Part shown: positions 41,540 to 53,106 of the stretch, in pieces
Numbering within the stretch: the stretch's first letter is position 1
How the letters are laid out: every line of letters starts with the position of its first letter
Assembly (NCBI GenBank): GCA_029204225.1
Contig: CM055097.1
Span: forward strand, 27,891,192-27,955,191
Reading direction: 5' to 3'
DNA from: Diphasiastrum complanatum
Lineage: Eukaryota > Streptophyta > Lycopodiopsida > Lycopodiales > Lycopodiaceae
DNA: 64,000 nucleotides
Notes under the pieces: generated by a model
Told to the model about the DNA's origin: nothing
Databases searched by the model: none
Seen by the model: the letters and a program-made list of their open reading frames with translations, nothing else
Made by a program: the position numbers and the translations under genes

Positions 41540-42445
41540 TGCTTGACATAAGAGCATTTGCTCAATATGGAGCACAAACAACACAAGTGGTTACAGCCTT
41601 AATGCGGCGTGACATTCGATGCTCAATCTTCTGCCCTCTAGTGAGTGCGAGCTGGATATATATATATACACAACGTACTTGCGATTACAAGAATTTCATA
41701 CTTGTAATTAAAAGATTTTGTTAACTAATCTATAATTACAAGACTAGTCTCATCTGACCAGATGTTGGTCGTGAATGTACTTTACATATTTTTGATGTGC
41801 TATGACATTTGTACAAACATGTATATGTAAATCAGTGTGATGGTCAATCATCGAAGTAGTCAGAGATGGTCAATCATCGAAGTAGTCGGATGGTCAATCG
41901 TCAAAGTAGTCAGATGGTGGATCGTCGAAGTAGTCAGATGGTGGTCGATCATTGAAGTAGTCGAAGATGGTCAATCGTCGAAGTAATCGGAGATGGCCAG
42001 GTCTTAGAGCTTCTTCTGATGGTTTGAAATGACATTAGAATGTAGATATTAACGAGAATGGATACCTTTCACTCCGAATTTGAAGATTTGTCGAAAGGTC
42101 GAGGTGTTCGTCCTTCGAATAGTTCGACTGATTTGATTCTGTGTAAAAAGTTGCAAGTGTCGAAACTGATGCACAGAAACCCGTGTATTTTACTAGGCAT
42201 TATTGTACACACAAATGAGAGTAGTTTTGTAGGTATTGTGGTCTATGTTAAGAACGCGACTAAATATGCAGAATGGCAAAATAGAAAACTATGATTCCTA
42301 CAGGTATCAAATGAGTAGACAGAAAACCTAAAGAAGTTGCATCTGACCCTAGATCAATGATTAATTCAAGGATAAAAAATGTGCAAGAAGAGTCTTGAAT
42401 GAAATTGAAACACCAAGGAGGAGACTGTGAGCTTAATCTCCAACA
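41540..42445 (-). repeat. 3' LTR of Copia C, truncated
   Basis: On the minus strand it starts TGTTGGAGATTAAGC after a strong polypurine tract (AAGGGGGGAC; 42446-42455). It lacks about 550 bp of the LTR end that is present in the right copy (46516-47061), so it is truncated against Gypsy M. A tandem array of about 22-25 bp units, around GGTCAATCATCGAAGTAGTC, lies at 41840-41997. Confidence 0.88.
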
Positions 42446-43200
42446 GTCCCCCCTTAAGGTCACGGTTGGTGCCTTGAGTGTCTTCGTCAAGTTCAGCATG
42501 TCAAAGAATTTTTAACGCTTGATCTTGGGAAGAGCCTTGGTTAATATGTCTATGACCATTTTAGATGTGAAGTAGTATTTGAGGATCACTTTTTCTGAAA
42601 AAACCTTTTCTTGAATAAAGTGGTACTGGATTTCAATGTGCTTTGACCTACCATAAAATCTAGGATTCAGCGACAGTGAAATACAGCTCATGTTGTAACA
42701 TAGAATGGTAGTAGGTTGAAATTGATTGTGAGGTAAATTGTAAGGTAGTAATCTGATTTAGATAATTTCTTTCGAAACTTGACATATTACGATATACTCT
42801 GCTTCGGCTGAAGACAATGTGACTAATTTTGCTTTCTCGAATTCCACAAAACTGGTCATCTTGCCAGAAAGAAACAATACTCAGAGGTAGATCTTCTGGT
42901 AAGATAATTTTCTCCCCAATCTGAGTCGGAATAGCCTTGAAGAACCATTGGGTTGATAGCATTTCCATCATAGCACAATATCTGATCCATACTGGCTTGA
43001 ATATATTTCATCACTCTCTTTAATGCTTTCCAATGAAAGATCTTGGAATTAAACATGAATTGACTTAGTGTGATGATAGTGTATGCGAGATCTGGTCTGG
43101 TGCACAACATCGCATACATCATAGATCCTACTGGTGAGTCATATATGCTTGGGTTCATTGGTGTATCAACTGGTTTGCAATCAGTCAGGTGAAATTTTTT
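42446..43200 (-). pseudogene. Copia C RNase H and RT C-terminus
   Basis: The frame 42856-43158 reads 'SPVGSMMYAMLCTRPDLAYT', 'HWKALKRVMKYIQASMDQIL' and 'LQGYSDSDWGENYLTRRSTS'. The RNase H continues in other frames with 'SKHIEIQYHFIQEKV' and 'DILTKALPK' near 42500-42620. Many stops are present. Confidence 0.87.
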
Positions 43201-43960
43201 AGAACATTCTCTAGATATTTCTGCTGGCTAAGATAGATCTTATTTTGTAATCTATCTCTCGTAATGTGCATTCCCAACAGCGAATGGATAGTGCCTTAAT
43301 CAATCATGTTGAATTCCTTTGACATATCACTCTTAGTAGTGTGCAACAAGGATGTCATTAGACAAAAAAGTGCATCATCTACATATAAAGCTATATAAAT
43401 TGAGTTGACACCTATGTGTTTGGAATAAATGTTACAGTCAGCTGAACTTTTCAAATCCTAATTGAATGAAATAAGTATTGATTCATTTGAACCAAGCCCT
43501 TGTAATTTGCTTCAAACCATTGATTGCTTTGTGCAGCTTGCACAGTTTGTGCTCTTGGTCTTTCACTTCAAAACTTTTGGGTTGGAATGCGTACAGCTCC
43601 TCTTCGACATAGCCATTGAGAAAGGTTGTTTTGACATCCATTAGATGCATTTCGAGGTCTTCAACTGCTGCAAGTGCAATGAGAGTCTTGATTGACTACA
43701 TTTTGACAACAGGGGTAAATATTTCTTGGTAATCTACTCCTTGGATTTGAGTGAATCCTTTGGCCACCAACCTTGCTTTCCGTTTTGCAATGGAACCATC
43801 AGAGTTGATCTTTTTCTTGAAGATCCACTTGTTGTCGATAACTCTCTTGTGAGTGGAGAAGTCGACCAAGGTCCAGGTCTAGTTCGACAAAAGTGAGTCG
43901 TACCGCCTTCCATTGCTTCACGCCACTTCACAACATCCTTAGAGTTGATTGCTTCAGTGG
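43201..43960 (-). pseudogene. Copia C reverse transcriptase
   Basis: The minus strand shows 'WREAMEGGT', '[20 protein letters not shown]', '[19 protein letters not shown]', 'MDVKTTFLNGYVEEELY', 'KLCKLHKAINGLKQITRAWF' and 'SIYIALYVDDALFCLMTSLL'. YVDD is intact at 43374-43385. Stops and frameshifts break the frame in several places, notably near 43435-43450 and 43700. Confidence 0.87.
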
Positions 43961-44131
43961 TATCTGGATCTCCATATGAAGTCCAGAAAGATTGAGGTGT
44001 GTATAAAGCATTGTTCGAGTTCTCAAAGATCTTCGAACAATTGCTTTCTTTTCTTGGATTTCTCCGAATTTGCTCGAGCTAGTTTGATCTGGTCTTTTGA
44101 CAGGTATTGTTGGCTGCTCGACTTTTGTAGC

Positions 44132-45123
44132 TCAAATTTCTTCGGCTGCAGGTTCTGTAAAAGGGAAATCATGAGTAGAAGAGTCGATGTTGTGTGAGAT
44201 AGGATGAAATGACACAACATCATTTGCTGATGGTTGTTTAAAGTCGTAGAATGCATCCTCTTTGAAGATTACATCTCTAGCAACAAATGCTACATTGGTG
44301 GATGGATCATAAACTTTGTAAGCTTTATGTTCATCGGGATAGCCAATGAAAATGCATTTATTCAACCTTTGGTCCAATTTCTTCCTAAGGTGCTTAGGAA
44401 CATGAACAAAGCATATACAACCAAAGACTTTTAGATGATTGACACTAGGTTTCTGTCCATGCCACACTTGATAAGGAGATGTTCTCCCATTGACTGCTTT
44501 TGTGTTGGATCTATTTTATAGATAATATGTTGTGACAGTGCCTTCTCCCCAAAATTTTGAAGGTAAATTGAATTGATATAGCATAGATCTGGTTGAATTA
44601 AGCACTATTTGATTCTTTCTTTCTGCAATTCCGTTTGTTGAGGTGAATAAGAGGTTGCAAATTGTCTTTGAAACTCATGTTTGGCCAGATAGTCAAGCAT
44701 CTCATTCGAGATGTATTCACCACCACCATCGCTTCAGAGTGTTTTCACCTTTCTAGATGTTTGGGATCTAGCCATGGCCTTGAATCTCTTGAAGCACCCG
44801 AAGGCTTCGGATTTATGCTTTATGAACATGATTGTCGTCCATCTTGAATAGTCATCTGTAAAGGTGATAAAGTAAAGTGCATCTCCTAAGGATGGAGTAC
44901 ACATTGGCTCATAGAGATCATTATGCACAAGATCTAATACATGCTTTGTTTTGATGGAGTGTGTTCTGGGGAATTCGCTTCTTGAATGTTTGCCATAAAT
45001 GCAAGACTCACAAAAAAATGATTTTCTATCTAATGAAAGAGAAAAATTCAATCCATCAACTAAATTATTACAACACATGTAAGAAAAAGATCTTGTATTA
45101 GCATGTCCAAATCGACCGTGCAA
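44132..45123 (-). pseudogene. Copia C integrase
   Basis: The frame 44734-45123 begins 'MHGRFGHANTRSFSY' and contains 'FCESCIYGKHSRSEFPRTHS' (HHCC zinc region), 'HVLDLVHNDLYEPM' (first Asp) and 'ITFTDDYSRWTTIMFIKHKS'. After a TGA come 'SDGGGEYISNEMLDY' (second Asp) and, with shifts, the third acidic region near 44640. The frame 44132-44467 gives the C-terminus 'WHGQKPSVNHLKVFGCICFV', 'KCIFIGYPDEHKAYKVYDPS' and 'VAFVARDVIFKEDAFYDF'. Confidence 0.9.
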
Positions 45124-46455
45124 CAGTAATGCTTAATTGTTTACATTCTCATAAGAAGTAGTAGCTAATGCATTAGAGTTAGAAAGTACATATAAGTTCC
45201 CAACTCGAGTGCAAGTAGTCAGAGTAGCATCTTTGTCGAAGATGGTACACTAGTCAGGAAAAAAGGTAACATTGAAGCCCTCATCAGTTATCTTCAAAAT
45301 CGAAAGAATATTCTTAGACAATTGAGATACATAAAGGACATTCGAAACATAAATGAAGAATGCATTTTTGAACAAACTATTCATTTGTCTTTCACGCAAA
45401 TCGCGCTAGATTCTCCGAGGTAGATGAATTCGTCTCTGGTGTAAGCCACATATTTAGTAAACCATTCTCTTCGAGGAGCCATATGTTGGGTAGTGTGATT
45501 GTCGAGATACCAGCTATCGTAATCTGCATCATTACTTTTCCAAGCCATTCACAGTTCTGACAATTTGACATCATCACAAGTTTCCTCCTTAAATTATGCT
45601 ATATCAGTAGAGTTCTACTGTTGGTGTTGATGCTTCTTCGCTTCATTATAGATTCGAATATAACAACCTTTGATGTCGTGGTTTGCCCTCTTACAGTAAC
45701 TGCAAAAGAGTTGCCTTCTGGATCCACTGCTCTCTGATGGAGGTTGAGGCTTCTGCTGCTGTTGTTTCTATATCTGATTCTTGCCCCTGGAATTATCTTT
45801 CTTCTTGGTGTATAATACTAGAGATTTATCTTCGACATACAAATGGTTGGCCTTTCTCCTCATCTCTTCTTGAAGAAGATGATCGATGACCTTTTGAAGA
45901 GCTAGATCAGGTTGAGTGGAGATCATTACAACAAAGTGCTCATATTAATTTGGCAAAGAAGAAAGTAAGGTCAATATAGCATCACTATCCTGAATAGCAC
46001 ATCCTATAGCTAACAATTGATCTAGCAAAGATTTAAAACTGTTGATGTGGGCAGTGATGGATGTCAAGTCAAACATTCTAAGAGTAAAGAACTTCTTCCT
46101 AAGGTGTAACTGAGCTATCAATGATCTTGAGTCTCATAAATATTTGGCAGCAAACTAATGCTTCCTTAGAGGACTTTCAAGTGGTAACGTGGGATATCTA
46201 GGAATCAGCCAGATTCAATGTGATTGATGCTAGGTCCTTTTGATCCTTGATCTTCCATGCCTTAGCTAATTCATAATCAACCTCCTTCGGTTTCCGGTTA
46301 GACCCGTCCACAACATCCCAAAGATCTCTATCCATAAGCATCATCCTAAGTTTCAACCTCCAATTATAAAAGTTTGAGCCGTTGAATTTTTCGATGAATC
46401 TATCTTTGTTAGATGATGATAAACATGAAGTGTTACCAATGTGAGACATTCTAAA
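45124..46455 (-). pseudogene. Copia C Gag and protease
   Basis: Gag begins 'MSHIGNTSCLSSSNKDRFIE' (46450), then 'KFNGSNFYNWRLKLRMMLMD' and 'WKIKDQKDLASITLNLADS' (to 46198). After stops it continues 'LHLRKKFFTLRMFDLTSITA' and 'KSLLDQLLAIGCAIQDSDAI', then a zinc knuckle 'CSYCKRANHDIKGC' near 45670. The protease follows as 'DSWYLDNHTTQHMAP' near 45500, with the DSG active site replaced by DNH. An upstream ATG at 46629 lies in LTR sequence, so 46450 is preferred. Confidence 0.87.
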
Positions 46456-46500
46456 TTGATAGTAATTGAAGTAGAATAATCTCTCGGCTTTAATGCGACT

Positions 46501-46512
46501 GCTTTGATACCA
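46501..46512 (-). other. tRNA-iMet primer binding site of Copia C
   Basis: The minus strand reads TGGTATCAAAGC, three bases after the LTR end at 46516. Confidence 0.9.
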
Positions 46513-46515
46513 CCT

Positions 46516-47894
46516 TGTTGATGGGAGAGAGAGATATAATGCGGAATAGGTCAATGGCAGCAGCAAGGTAGGGTGATTGCGGAAGCTGTGGCTCGACACT
46601 CGAGCACTAGTTTCAACTAACTCCCCCAATATGGGCTTCTACTGACTATCAGCAAGAACAATCTCAACGTCAAGAGAGAGATAGAAAATGCCGAATAGAA
46701 TCACAGCTCATGCGTTAAGGACCGCTGAAATAGTTGCATACTTAAACAAATTATGTAATTTGAGTACAGTCACCGAAGAGGATAAATACTATGTGGAATT
46801 ACTAGTGCTCAGTTCAAAAGTGAAGTTTGATTTAGAATTTGATGTAGTATAAGTGCATAAAGATGGCATTTGTTCCTTAAGCGTTGGAGACAATCATTGT
46901 TTGATTGAATTTTAAGGAGTCGAAGACATCTGTGATTTGATCGGACTAAGTGAATGAACTGAGACAAACAATTAGAAAAGTGCAATCAATCACAACACAC
47001 ACACACACATATAGATATTAGACACAAATAGTAGAAGGTGTTGTTGATATTCTACACTGATTGCTTGACATAAGAGCATTTTCTCAATATGGAGCACAAA
47101 CAACACAAGTGGTTACAACCTTAATGCGGCATAACTTCCGATTTTCAATCTTCTGCCCTCTAGTGAGTGCGAGCTGGATGTTTATATACACAACATACTT
47201 GTGATTACAAGAATTCCTTAACTAATCTATAATTACAAGACTAGTCTAATCTAACCAGATGTTCGTCGTGAGTGTACTTTACAGATTTTTGATGTGCTAT
47301 GACATCTGTACAAACATGTATGTGTAAATCAGTGTGATGGTCAATCGTCGAAGTAGTTGGATGGTAGACTATCAAAGTAGTCATAGATGGTCGATCGTCG
47401 AAGTAGTTAGATGGTTGATCATCGAAGTAGTCGAATCGATCGTCGAAGTAGTCAGAAATGGCCATGTCTTCAAGCTTCTTAAAATAATTTGAAATGACAT
47501 TCAAATGTAGATATTAATGGGAAATGGATACATTTTACTCCGGAGTTGAAGATTTGCCGGAAGGTCGTCCTCCAAATAGTTCGGCTAATTCGATTATGTG
47601 TAGAAAGTCGCAGATGTCGATTGTTGCACAGAAACCCATATAACCAAGCACTTAGCACACAAAATGAGAGTAGTTTTGTAGGTACTACAGTCTGTGTTAA
47701 AAAAAATGAGTAATATGCATAATGCAAAACCCAAAAACTATGATTTCTGTAGGTATCATATGAGCAGACAAAAAACCTAACGAGGTTTCATCTAGTCCTA
47801 GATCAATGATTAATTCAAGAATCAATAATGTGCAGGAAGAGTCTTGAATGAAATTGAAACACCGAGGAGGAAACTGTGAGCTTAATTTCCAACA
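46516..47894 (-). repeat. 5' LTR of Copia C
   Basis: It is 1379 bp, starting TGTTGGAAATTAAGC and ending CCCATCAACA on the minus strand. 47062-47894 aligns with the truncated copy at 41540-42445. The tandem array of 'TCGAAGTAGT' units (47336-47460) has fewer copies than in the other LTR. A short (CA)n run lies near 46998-47010. It is inserted in the RT of Copia D. Confidence 0.87.
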
Positions 47895-48437
47895 AAAATG
47901 ATATCAATCACATAGATTAGTAGAATGGTAACATCATTTCCAATAAATCTATATAAAGTGAATGATCATACTCACTCATCTTGATGTTTTGAGAAAGAAG
48001 AAAAGTGTTAAGCTTAGCATACCAACTCCTTGGTGCTTGCTTAATACCATACAAACTCTTTTGTAGAAAATAAATATGATTTGGCTTTCCATGTGAAATG
48101 TAGCCCCATAAGAGCGTCCTCCTCGAGATCACCATTCAAGAATGCATTTGTGATATCCAATTGCCATAGATTCCATCCAAAAAGTGTAGCAAGTAAAATA
48201 ATGACTCGAATGCTCACTATCTTTGCCACGAGTGCAAAGGTCTCATCATAGTCAATTCCATACTCTTGTGCATATCCTTTTGCCACCAACCTTCTTTTGT
48301 ACTTGTTGATTGATCCATCTTGGTTTGTCTTCACTTTGATCACTTGCATTCACAATAGCTTTCTTGTCCTTTGGAAGTTCCACCAATCTCCATCTGTCAT
48401 TTTTCATAAGAGCTTGATACTCAAGATCCATTGCTCA
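47895..48437 (-). pseudogene. Copia D reverse transcriptase, part
   Basis: On the minus strand 'MDLEYQALMKNDRWRLVELP' is followed by 'SINKYKRRLVAKGYAQEYGI', 'DYDETFALVAKIVSIRVIIL', 'WNLWQLDITNAFLNGDLEE' and, after a shift, 'YFLQKSLYGIKQAPRSWYAK'. The catalytic motif reads 'LLIYVIDIIF', where YVDD has become YVID. The LTR of Copia C follows at once. Confidence 0.88.
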
Positions 48438-48440
48438 TTA

Positions 48441-49185
48441 CGGCCCTTTTGGACTCATGTGGCACTTAACCTTGGGTTTAATAGGCTAAAGGCTACTTCA
48501 TATAAGTTCTATGGCTAATAAACATAGGATAAATAGGGGCCATAATCATAGGTCAATGGTCCAAGGCATTAATTAAGGCACATTTTAAATTTCATTGTCC
48601 AATATACCCTTCAATTTCCTTCACAATTTTTCAAATAAAAAATGAAGTTTACACTACAACCATAATACCTTTTGAATCTACATGTTTTTAATGCACAGAT
48701 TTTTCAAACTTCAAAGAATGTGCAAACTTCAAAAGTAACACTGAAAGTTAGTAAAAAGACAAAAATATATTTTTTGGGTTTATTGCACTCATTCAAGATA
48801 TTGATACCTTTAAATTTTTAGTTTGATACATATTCTCCCTTGAAGGGCAAAATGGTTCTTGAAGGTCGTGTAGTTTTCAAAATGCATAGGTATCTTACTA
48901 ATGTGTGGGACCACTTATGCTGTGAAAGGCAATATGGGTACTGAAGTTTATAAGCTTTTCACAATGCATTGACGTAAACAAGAAGTCAAAGAAAGTTTGA
49001 CTCAAGATTATAGGGTTTAAGTAGAGTTAGCATATGTGGGACCATGGCTTGATCAAAAAATGACCATCGGTTTGCCATGTCATATGGACCATTGCCAAAT
49101 ATGTGTAAACATTTTATTGGATATGAAGGGTGATTAGTGTTAATCACATGTCACAAATAGACACCCTTTTTGAGTCCAAAAGGCC
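48441..49185. mobile_element. Tourist-like (PIF/Harbinger type) MITE
   Basis: Inverted ends GGCC(C)TTTTGGACTCA and a TTA target duplication on both sides (48438-48440 and 49186-49188) fit Tourist-like MITEs. The element is 745 bp and has no coding. It interrupts the start of the RT of Copia D. The left end has an extra C relative to the right. Confidence 0.82.
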
Positions 49186-49188
49186 TTA

Positions 49189-49588
49189 ATGTGGATCCAC
49201 TCCTCTTTTTGTCTTGCTTCATCTACACATGTAGGTTCATCAAAAGAGATTAGGAGAAAGCATAATTTGTACCACCAACAACATGCTTATCTTTTTCATC
49301 ATAAATGAGTCTAAAAGGTTGTTGTCTTTGCCTTGATGTCCTCCTTGGCTTTTGATTTGAAGGAGGCTCTTCAACATCAACATCCAAAGTATCATCAACA
49401 ATGTGATCATCAAGAATGTTAGATCCAACATCCGCACTTGAAGTAACCTTTGGAAAGTTTCCCTTATTAAAAGTGACATCTCTTCCAATGACCACTTTCT
49501 TAGTTGAAGGAGTAAAAACTTTGTAAGCCTTGCTCACCTCACTATAACCAACAAAAATACCATTTCTTGAAGATCTTAATTTTCGACA
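49189..49588 (-). pseudogene. Copia D integrase C-terminus and RT linker
   Basis: The frame reads 'KLRSSRNGIFVGYSEVSKAY', 'KVFTPSTKKVVIGRDVTFNK' and an acidic linker 'DDHIVDDTLDVDVEEPPSN'. Then come 'KPRRTSRQRQQPFRLIYDEK' and the start of RT ('DEARQKEEW'), ending at the MITE. The integrase core is absent because the primer site of Copia E abuts at 49589. Confidence 0.88.
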
Positions 49589-49600
49589 TGGTATAAGAGC
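49589..49600 (+). other. Primer binding site of Copia E without 5' LTR
   Basis: TGGTATAAGAGC matches the tRNA-iMet site at 11 of 12 positions. The sequence to its left is integrase C-terminus of Copia D on the other strand, so the E 5' LTR is absent. Confidence 0.7.
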
Positions 49601-49655
49601 GTGTGGTTTAGTAATCTGCAATTCTATTGTAGGTTATCAGTCTTGTTTCTACCAT

Positions 49656-50650
49656 GACATCATCTCAGCAAGTGCGTAGCCAACAGTATTACAATATCGT
49701 CATTTCTACCAACGATATTGCTCTCTACACCAGAATGGATCCATCTTCTAGTTTATCTTTGATTGACAAACTCGACGAAGAGAACTACCATCTCTAGAAG
49801 TTCAAGATGAAAGGAGTTATACATGCCAAAGAACTGTGGGACATCGTTGATGGCACTGAGGTCAAACTAGAGGTTGATGCAGCCAACATCACCAAATGGA
49901 GACAAAGGGATGGCAAGGCATTTGCCTTGATCACTCTCAATATCAAAGACTCTCAAATCAGTCACATTTGTGTTGTTCGGACTGCTAAGTATGCATGGGA
50001 CAATGTAGAAACTCTCTACGACATCAGAGATGTCACTTCCAAACTCCATATGAGAAAGAAATCTTTCACTCTCAGAATGTCTGATGCAGATAGTGTTTCG
50101 AGCCATCTCAACACTTTCAAGAACCTTATGGAGCAGATCACTGCAACAAGATCAAGCATTGAAGATTCAGATGCAGTAATAACTCTATTAGCGAGTCTCC
50201 TTGATGCCTATGAAACTTGGGTTATGGCTATTTTAATCCTAGCAACATCTCACTCTATCAAGAGTAATCTCGATGCTACTACAATAGGAGATAAGAAAGA
50301 ATGCTTCCTCCTCTAGCTCAGAATCGGATCCACAAGCTCTATACACACAAAAAAATCAGAAGTTTAGATCCAAGAGATCTACAAAGTCAAACTACACTGA
50401 CAAGAGGAGCAATATGCAACAGCCTGTATCAAACACACCATCAACTTTAGAATCTTTATCATTCCAGCCAATGTAGAAACTATTCTTCAAATACTGTAAG
50501 AGGACTAGCCATCTCATCAAGGACTGCCAAACTTTGAAGTACAACAACGAGAAGAAGAAGCAGTTCCAACAGCAAGCCAATGCTACTTCAGCTAGTCACT
50601 TGATCCTAGAACAAGAGGAAGATGAAGCAGCCTTCATGACCAAGGTTAGA
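49656..50650 (+). pseudogene. Copia E Gag
   Basis: 'MTSSQQVRSQQYYNIVISTN' leads to 'SLIDKLDEENYHL' and a TAG, then the open frame 49807-50316 with 'HAKELWDIVDGTEVKLEVDA', 'RDGKAFALITLNIKDS', 'YDIRDVTSKLHMRKKSFTLR' and 'LMEQITATRSSIEDSDAVIT'. After a shift, the zinc knuckle reads 'FKYCKRTSHLIKDC' near 50481-50526, in which the first Cys has become Phe. It is closely related to gag L at 6749. Confidence 0.88.
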
Positions 50651-50659
50651 GAGTAGCAG

Positions 50660-50955
50660 AATATTGACTCCTGGTATTTGGACTCCAGAGCAAATCAACA
50701 CGTGACTCATCATCGAGACTAGTTCCAGTTTTACAAGTCATTCGCCCATTTAAGATTTGTGCAACTTGGAGACAACTATCGAATGTGAAGGAACAGTCAA
50801 AGTTGAGTTCCAAAAAGGTGATATAAAGTTGCTGTCCAACGTTCTTCATATTTGCTTTTGATAAGCATTAGCACTGACTCTAGTCAGAGGATCAAATTCG
50901 ATACAGAGGGCTGCACCATACTCGACAAGTCTAGGAAAGTTTTAGCTTTCGGTAG
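50660..50955 (+). pseudogene. Copia E protease
   Basis: 'NIDSWYLDSRANQHVTHHRD' shows the active-site DSG changed to DSR. Decayed protease sequence with several shifts follows, up to 'LPSVSK'-like text before integrase. Confidence 0.8.
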
Positions 50956-52135
50956 ATGATGTGGCTTCTTTACAAGCTTAGTCACTGCTATTCAACGAAT
51001 AGCCAAGCTCTTCATACAGCTACTTCTGAATCGACTGATATGCTTTGGTATTTCAAATTAGGCCATCTAAACTTCAAAAGTATTCAGCAAATGTCGACTA
51101 AGAATCCAGTGCAAGATCTTCCTTCTGTTAGCAAACCAACTTCTCCATGTGAAAGTTGTATTATCAGTAAGCATGCTAGAAGTCCTTTTATTTCTGATTT
51201 AGTTCATACTTCCAAAGGTTTGCTTGATCTTGTACATAGCGACATTTGTGGCCCAATGCAGACTACTTAGACAGGGGGAGCCATTTATTTTCTAACTTTT
51301 ATTGATGATTTCTCTTGACAAGCTGTCACCTATTTCTTGAAGAACAAATCCGAAGCTTTTAAGTTCTGCAAACAATTCAAGGCATCTGCTGAAAATCAGA
51401 CCCAGAGAAAGATCAAGGCTCTACGTACTGATGGAGGGGGAGAATTCATCTCTACCGAATTCAAGGATTTATGCAAGGCCAATGGAATACATCAGCAATA
51501 CACAAAAACTAGCTACTCACCACAGTCCAATGGTGTAGCTGAGAGGAAGAATCAGACACTCATCGAAAGTGCCAAGAGCATGTTGGCCCATGCCTCTCTT
51601 CCAAAGAATTTTTGGGCAGAAGTTGTTACTACAGCAACCTATCTACAAAATTGATCCATCACTAAGGCCCTGAATGGAAAAGCACCTTATGAGGTGTGGA
51701 TAGAATCAAAGCCATCACTCAAGCATATTCGAGTGTTTGGATGCATTGCTTACTCTCATATCCCTGAAAAACTAAGAAAGAATCTGGATGACACCAGCAG
51801 ATAGTCGATCTTCATCGGCTATTCCACAGACCACAAGGCACACAAGCTCTACAACCTGGACACTCGGAATTCATTCACCAATAGAGATGTCATTTTTGTG
51901 GAAGACAAATTCTTCGACCACAAGGGAAAAGCTCCATCAACTTCCAATCCAAGAGTCGACAACTTCGAACTCGATACTGATCACAAGCTTGACACCGACT
52001 TCGACAATGAGTCTGAACCTCGACAAGTTGAACTACATCAGAGGATCAAAGTTCAACCCAGATGATCCAACCTGCTACTTTGTGAAGGAACCAACCATCA
52101 TTTCTCAGGCAATGTCGACACCTGATGTTGACTAG
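50956..52135 (+). pseudogene. Copia E integrase
   Basis: HHCC region with 'DMLWYFKLGHLNFKSIQQM' and 'SPCESCIISKHARSPF'. First Asp in 'LLDLVHSDICGPM', second in 'KIKALRTDGGGEFISTEFKD', third acidic residue in 'SYSPQSNGVAERKNQTLIES'. The C-terminus reads 'FGCIAYSHIPEKLRKNL' and 'SFTNRDVIFVEDKFFDH'. All three catalytic residues are kept, but TAG/TGA stops at about 51268, 51316, 51652 and 51800 break the frame; several fit CGA to TGA changes. Confidence 0.92.
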
Positions 52136-53106
52136 TGGAAAGCTGCAATGGACACTAAATTCAATTCTCTTATCGAGAATCAAACATGGACTGTCACTGG
52201 GCTGCCAAAGGATCGAAACTCGATTCCATAGCGAAGTATAGCAACATACTCTTCCTCAACGAGACTATTAAAGAAGAAATCTATATGTTGTAGCCATAGA
52301 GATACAAATTGAAGGGTAAAGAGAACCTAGTGTGCAAAATTCACAAGACTCTCTGTGGTTTGAAACAGTCACCAAGAGCCTAGTTTCAAAAGATCAATGC
52401 ATTTTTAATTGAGAATGATTTTATTCCAAACTCGGCATACTCGAATGTTTACTTCAAGTCTATTTCTACTTCCTTCATTATCATCACTCTTTATGTCAAT
52501 GATACATTACTATCTAGTAACAATCTGAATTTATTGAAGGAAACGAAATGCATGCTAGCACAGGAGTACAAGATGACTGATGTGGGTCCAGCCCATTACC
52601 GTCTCGGAATCCAGATATATCAAGATCGACCCAACAGACAGATTTTCATCAGTCAACAACGATATCTCACTAATGTGCTAGAAAAATACGGAATGACCAA
52701 ATGCAAACCGAACTACTTCCCACTCGACCCTGGTCTGAAGCTGTCAAAGGAGCAATGTCCACAAACCAAGGCAGAGAAAGAGAAAATGAAGCAGTGTCCA
52801 TTTCACTCCATTATCGATTTATTAATGTATGCTATGCTCTGCACTCGACCTGACCTTGCATACTCAATCAGCTCTCTCAGCCAATTTCTATCGAATCTAG
52901 GGCCTATTCATTGGAAAGCTCTCATGAAGATCATGAAATATGTCCAAGCTAAAAAGCATCTCAGCATCTGTTATGGAGGCAGCCAATGTGCCAATATTCT
53001 CGAAGGATACACAGATGCAGATTGGGAAAAAGATCGACTTTTGGATTTGTATTTTTATACAACCAAAGCCCAATCTCATGGAATAGCCGAAAATAGACCT
53101 CAGTAG
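52050..53106 (+). pseudogene. Copia E reverse transcriptase
   Basis: 'WKAAMDTKFNSLIENQTW' is followed by a deletion of the RT fingers and then 'LNETIKEEIYML', 'KENLVCKIHKTLCGLKQSPR', 'NDFIPNSAYSNVYFKSI' and 'IIITLYVNDTLLSSNN'. The catalytic motif is YVND (52492-52503), a G to A change from YVDD that removes an essential Asp. The long open frame 52534-53106 carries 'AHYRLGIQIYQDRPNRQIFI', 'LLMYAMLCTRPDLAYSIS' and 'EGYTDADWEKDR'. Confidence 0.92.
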
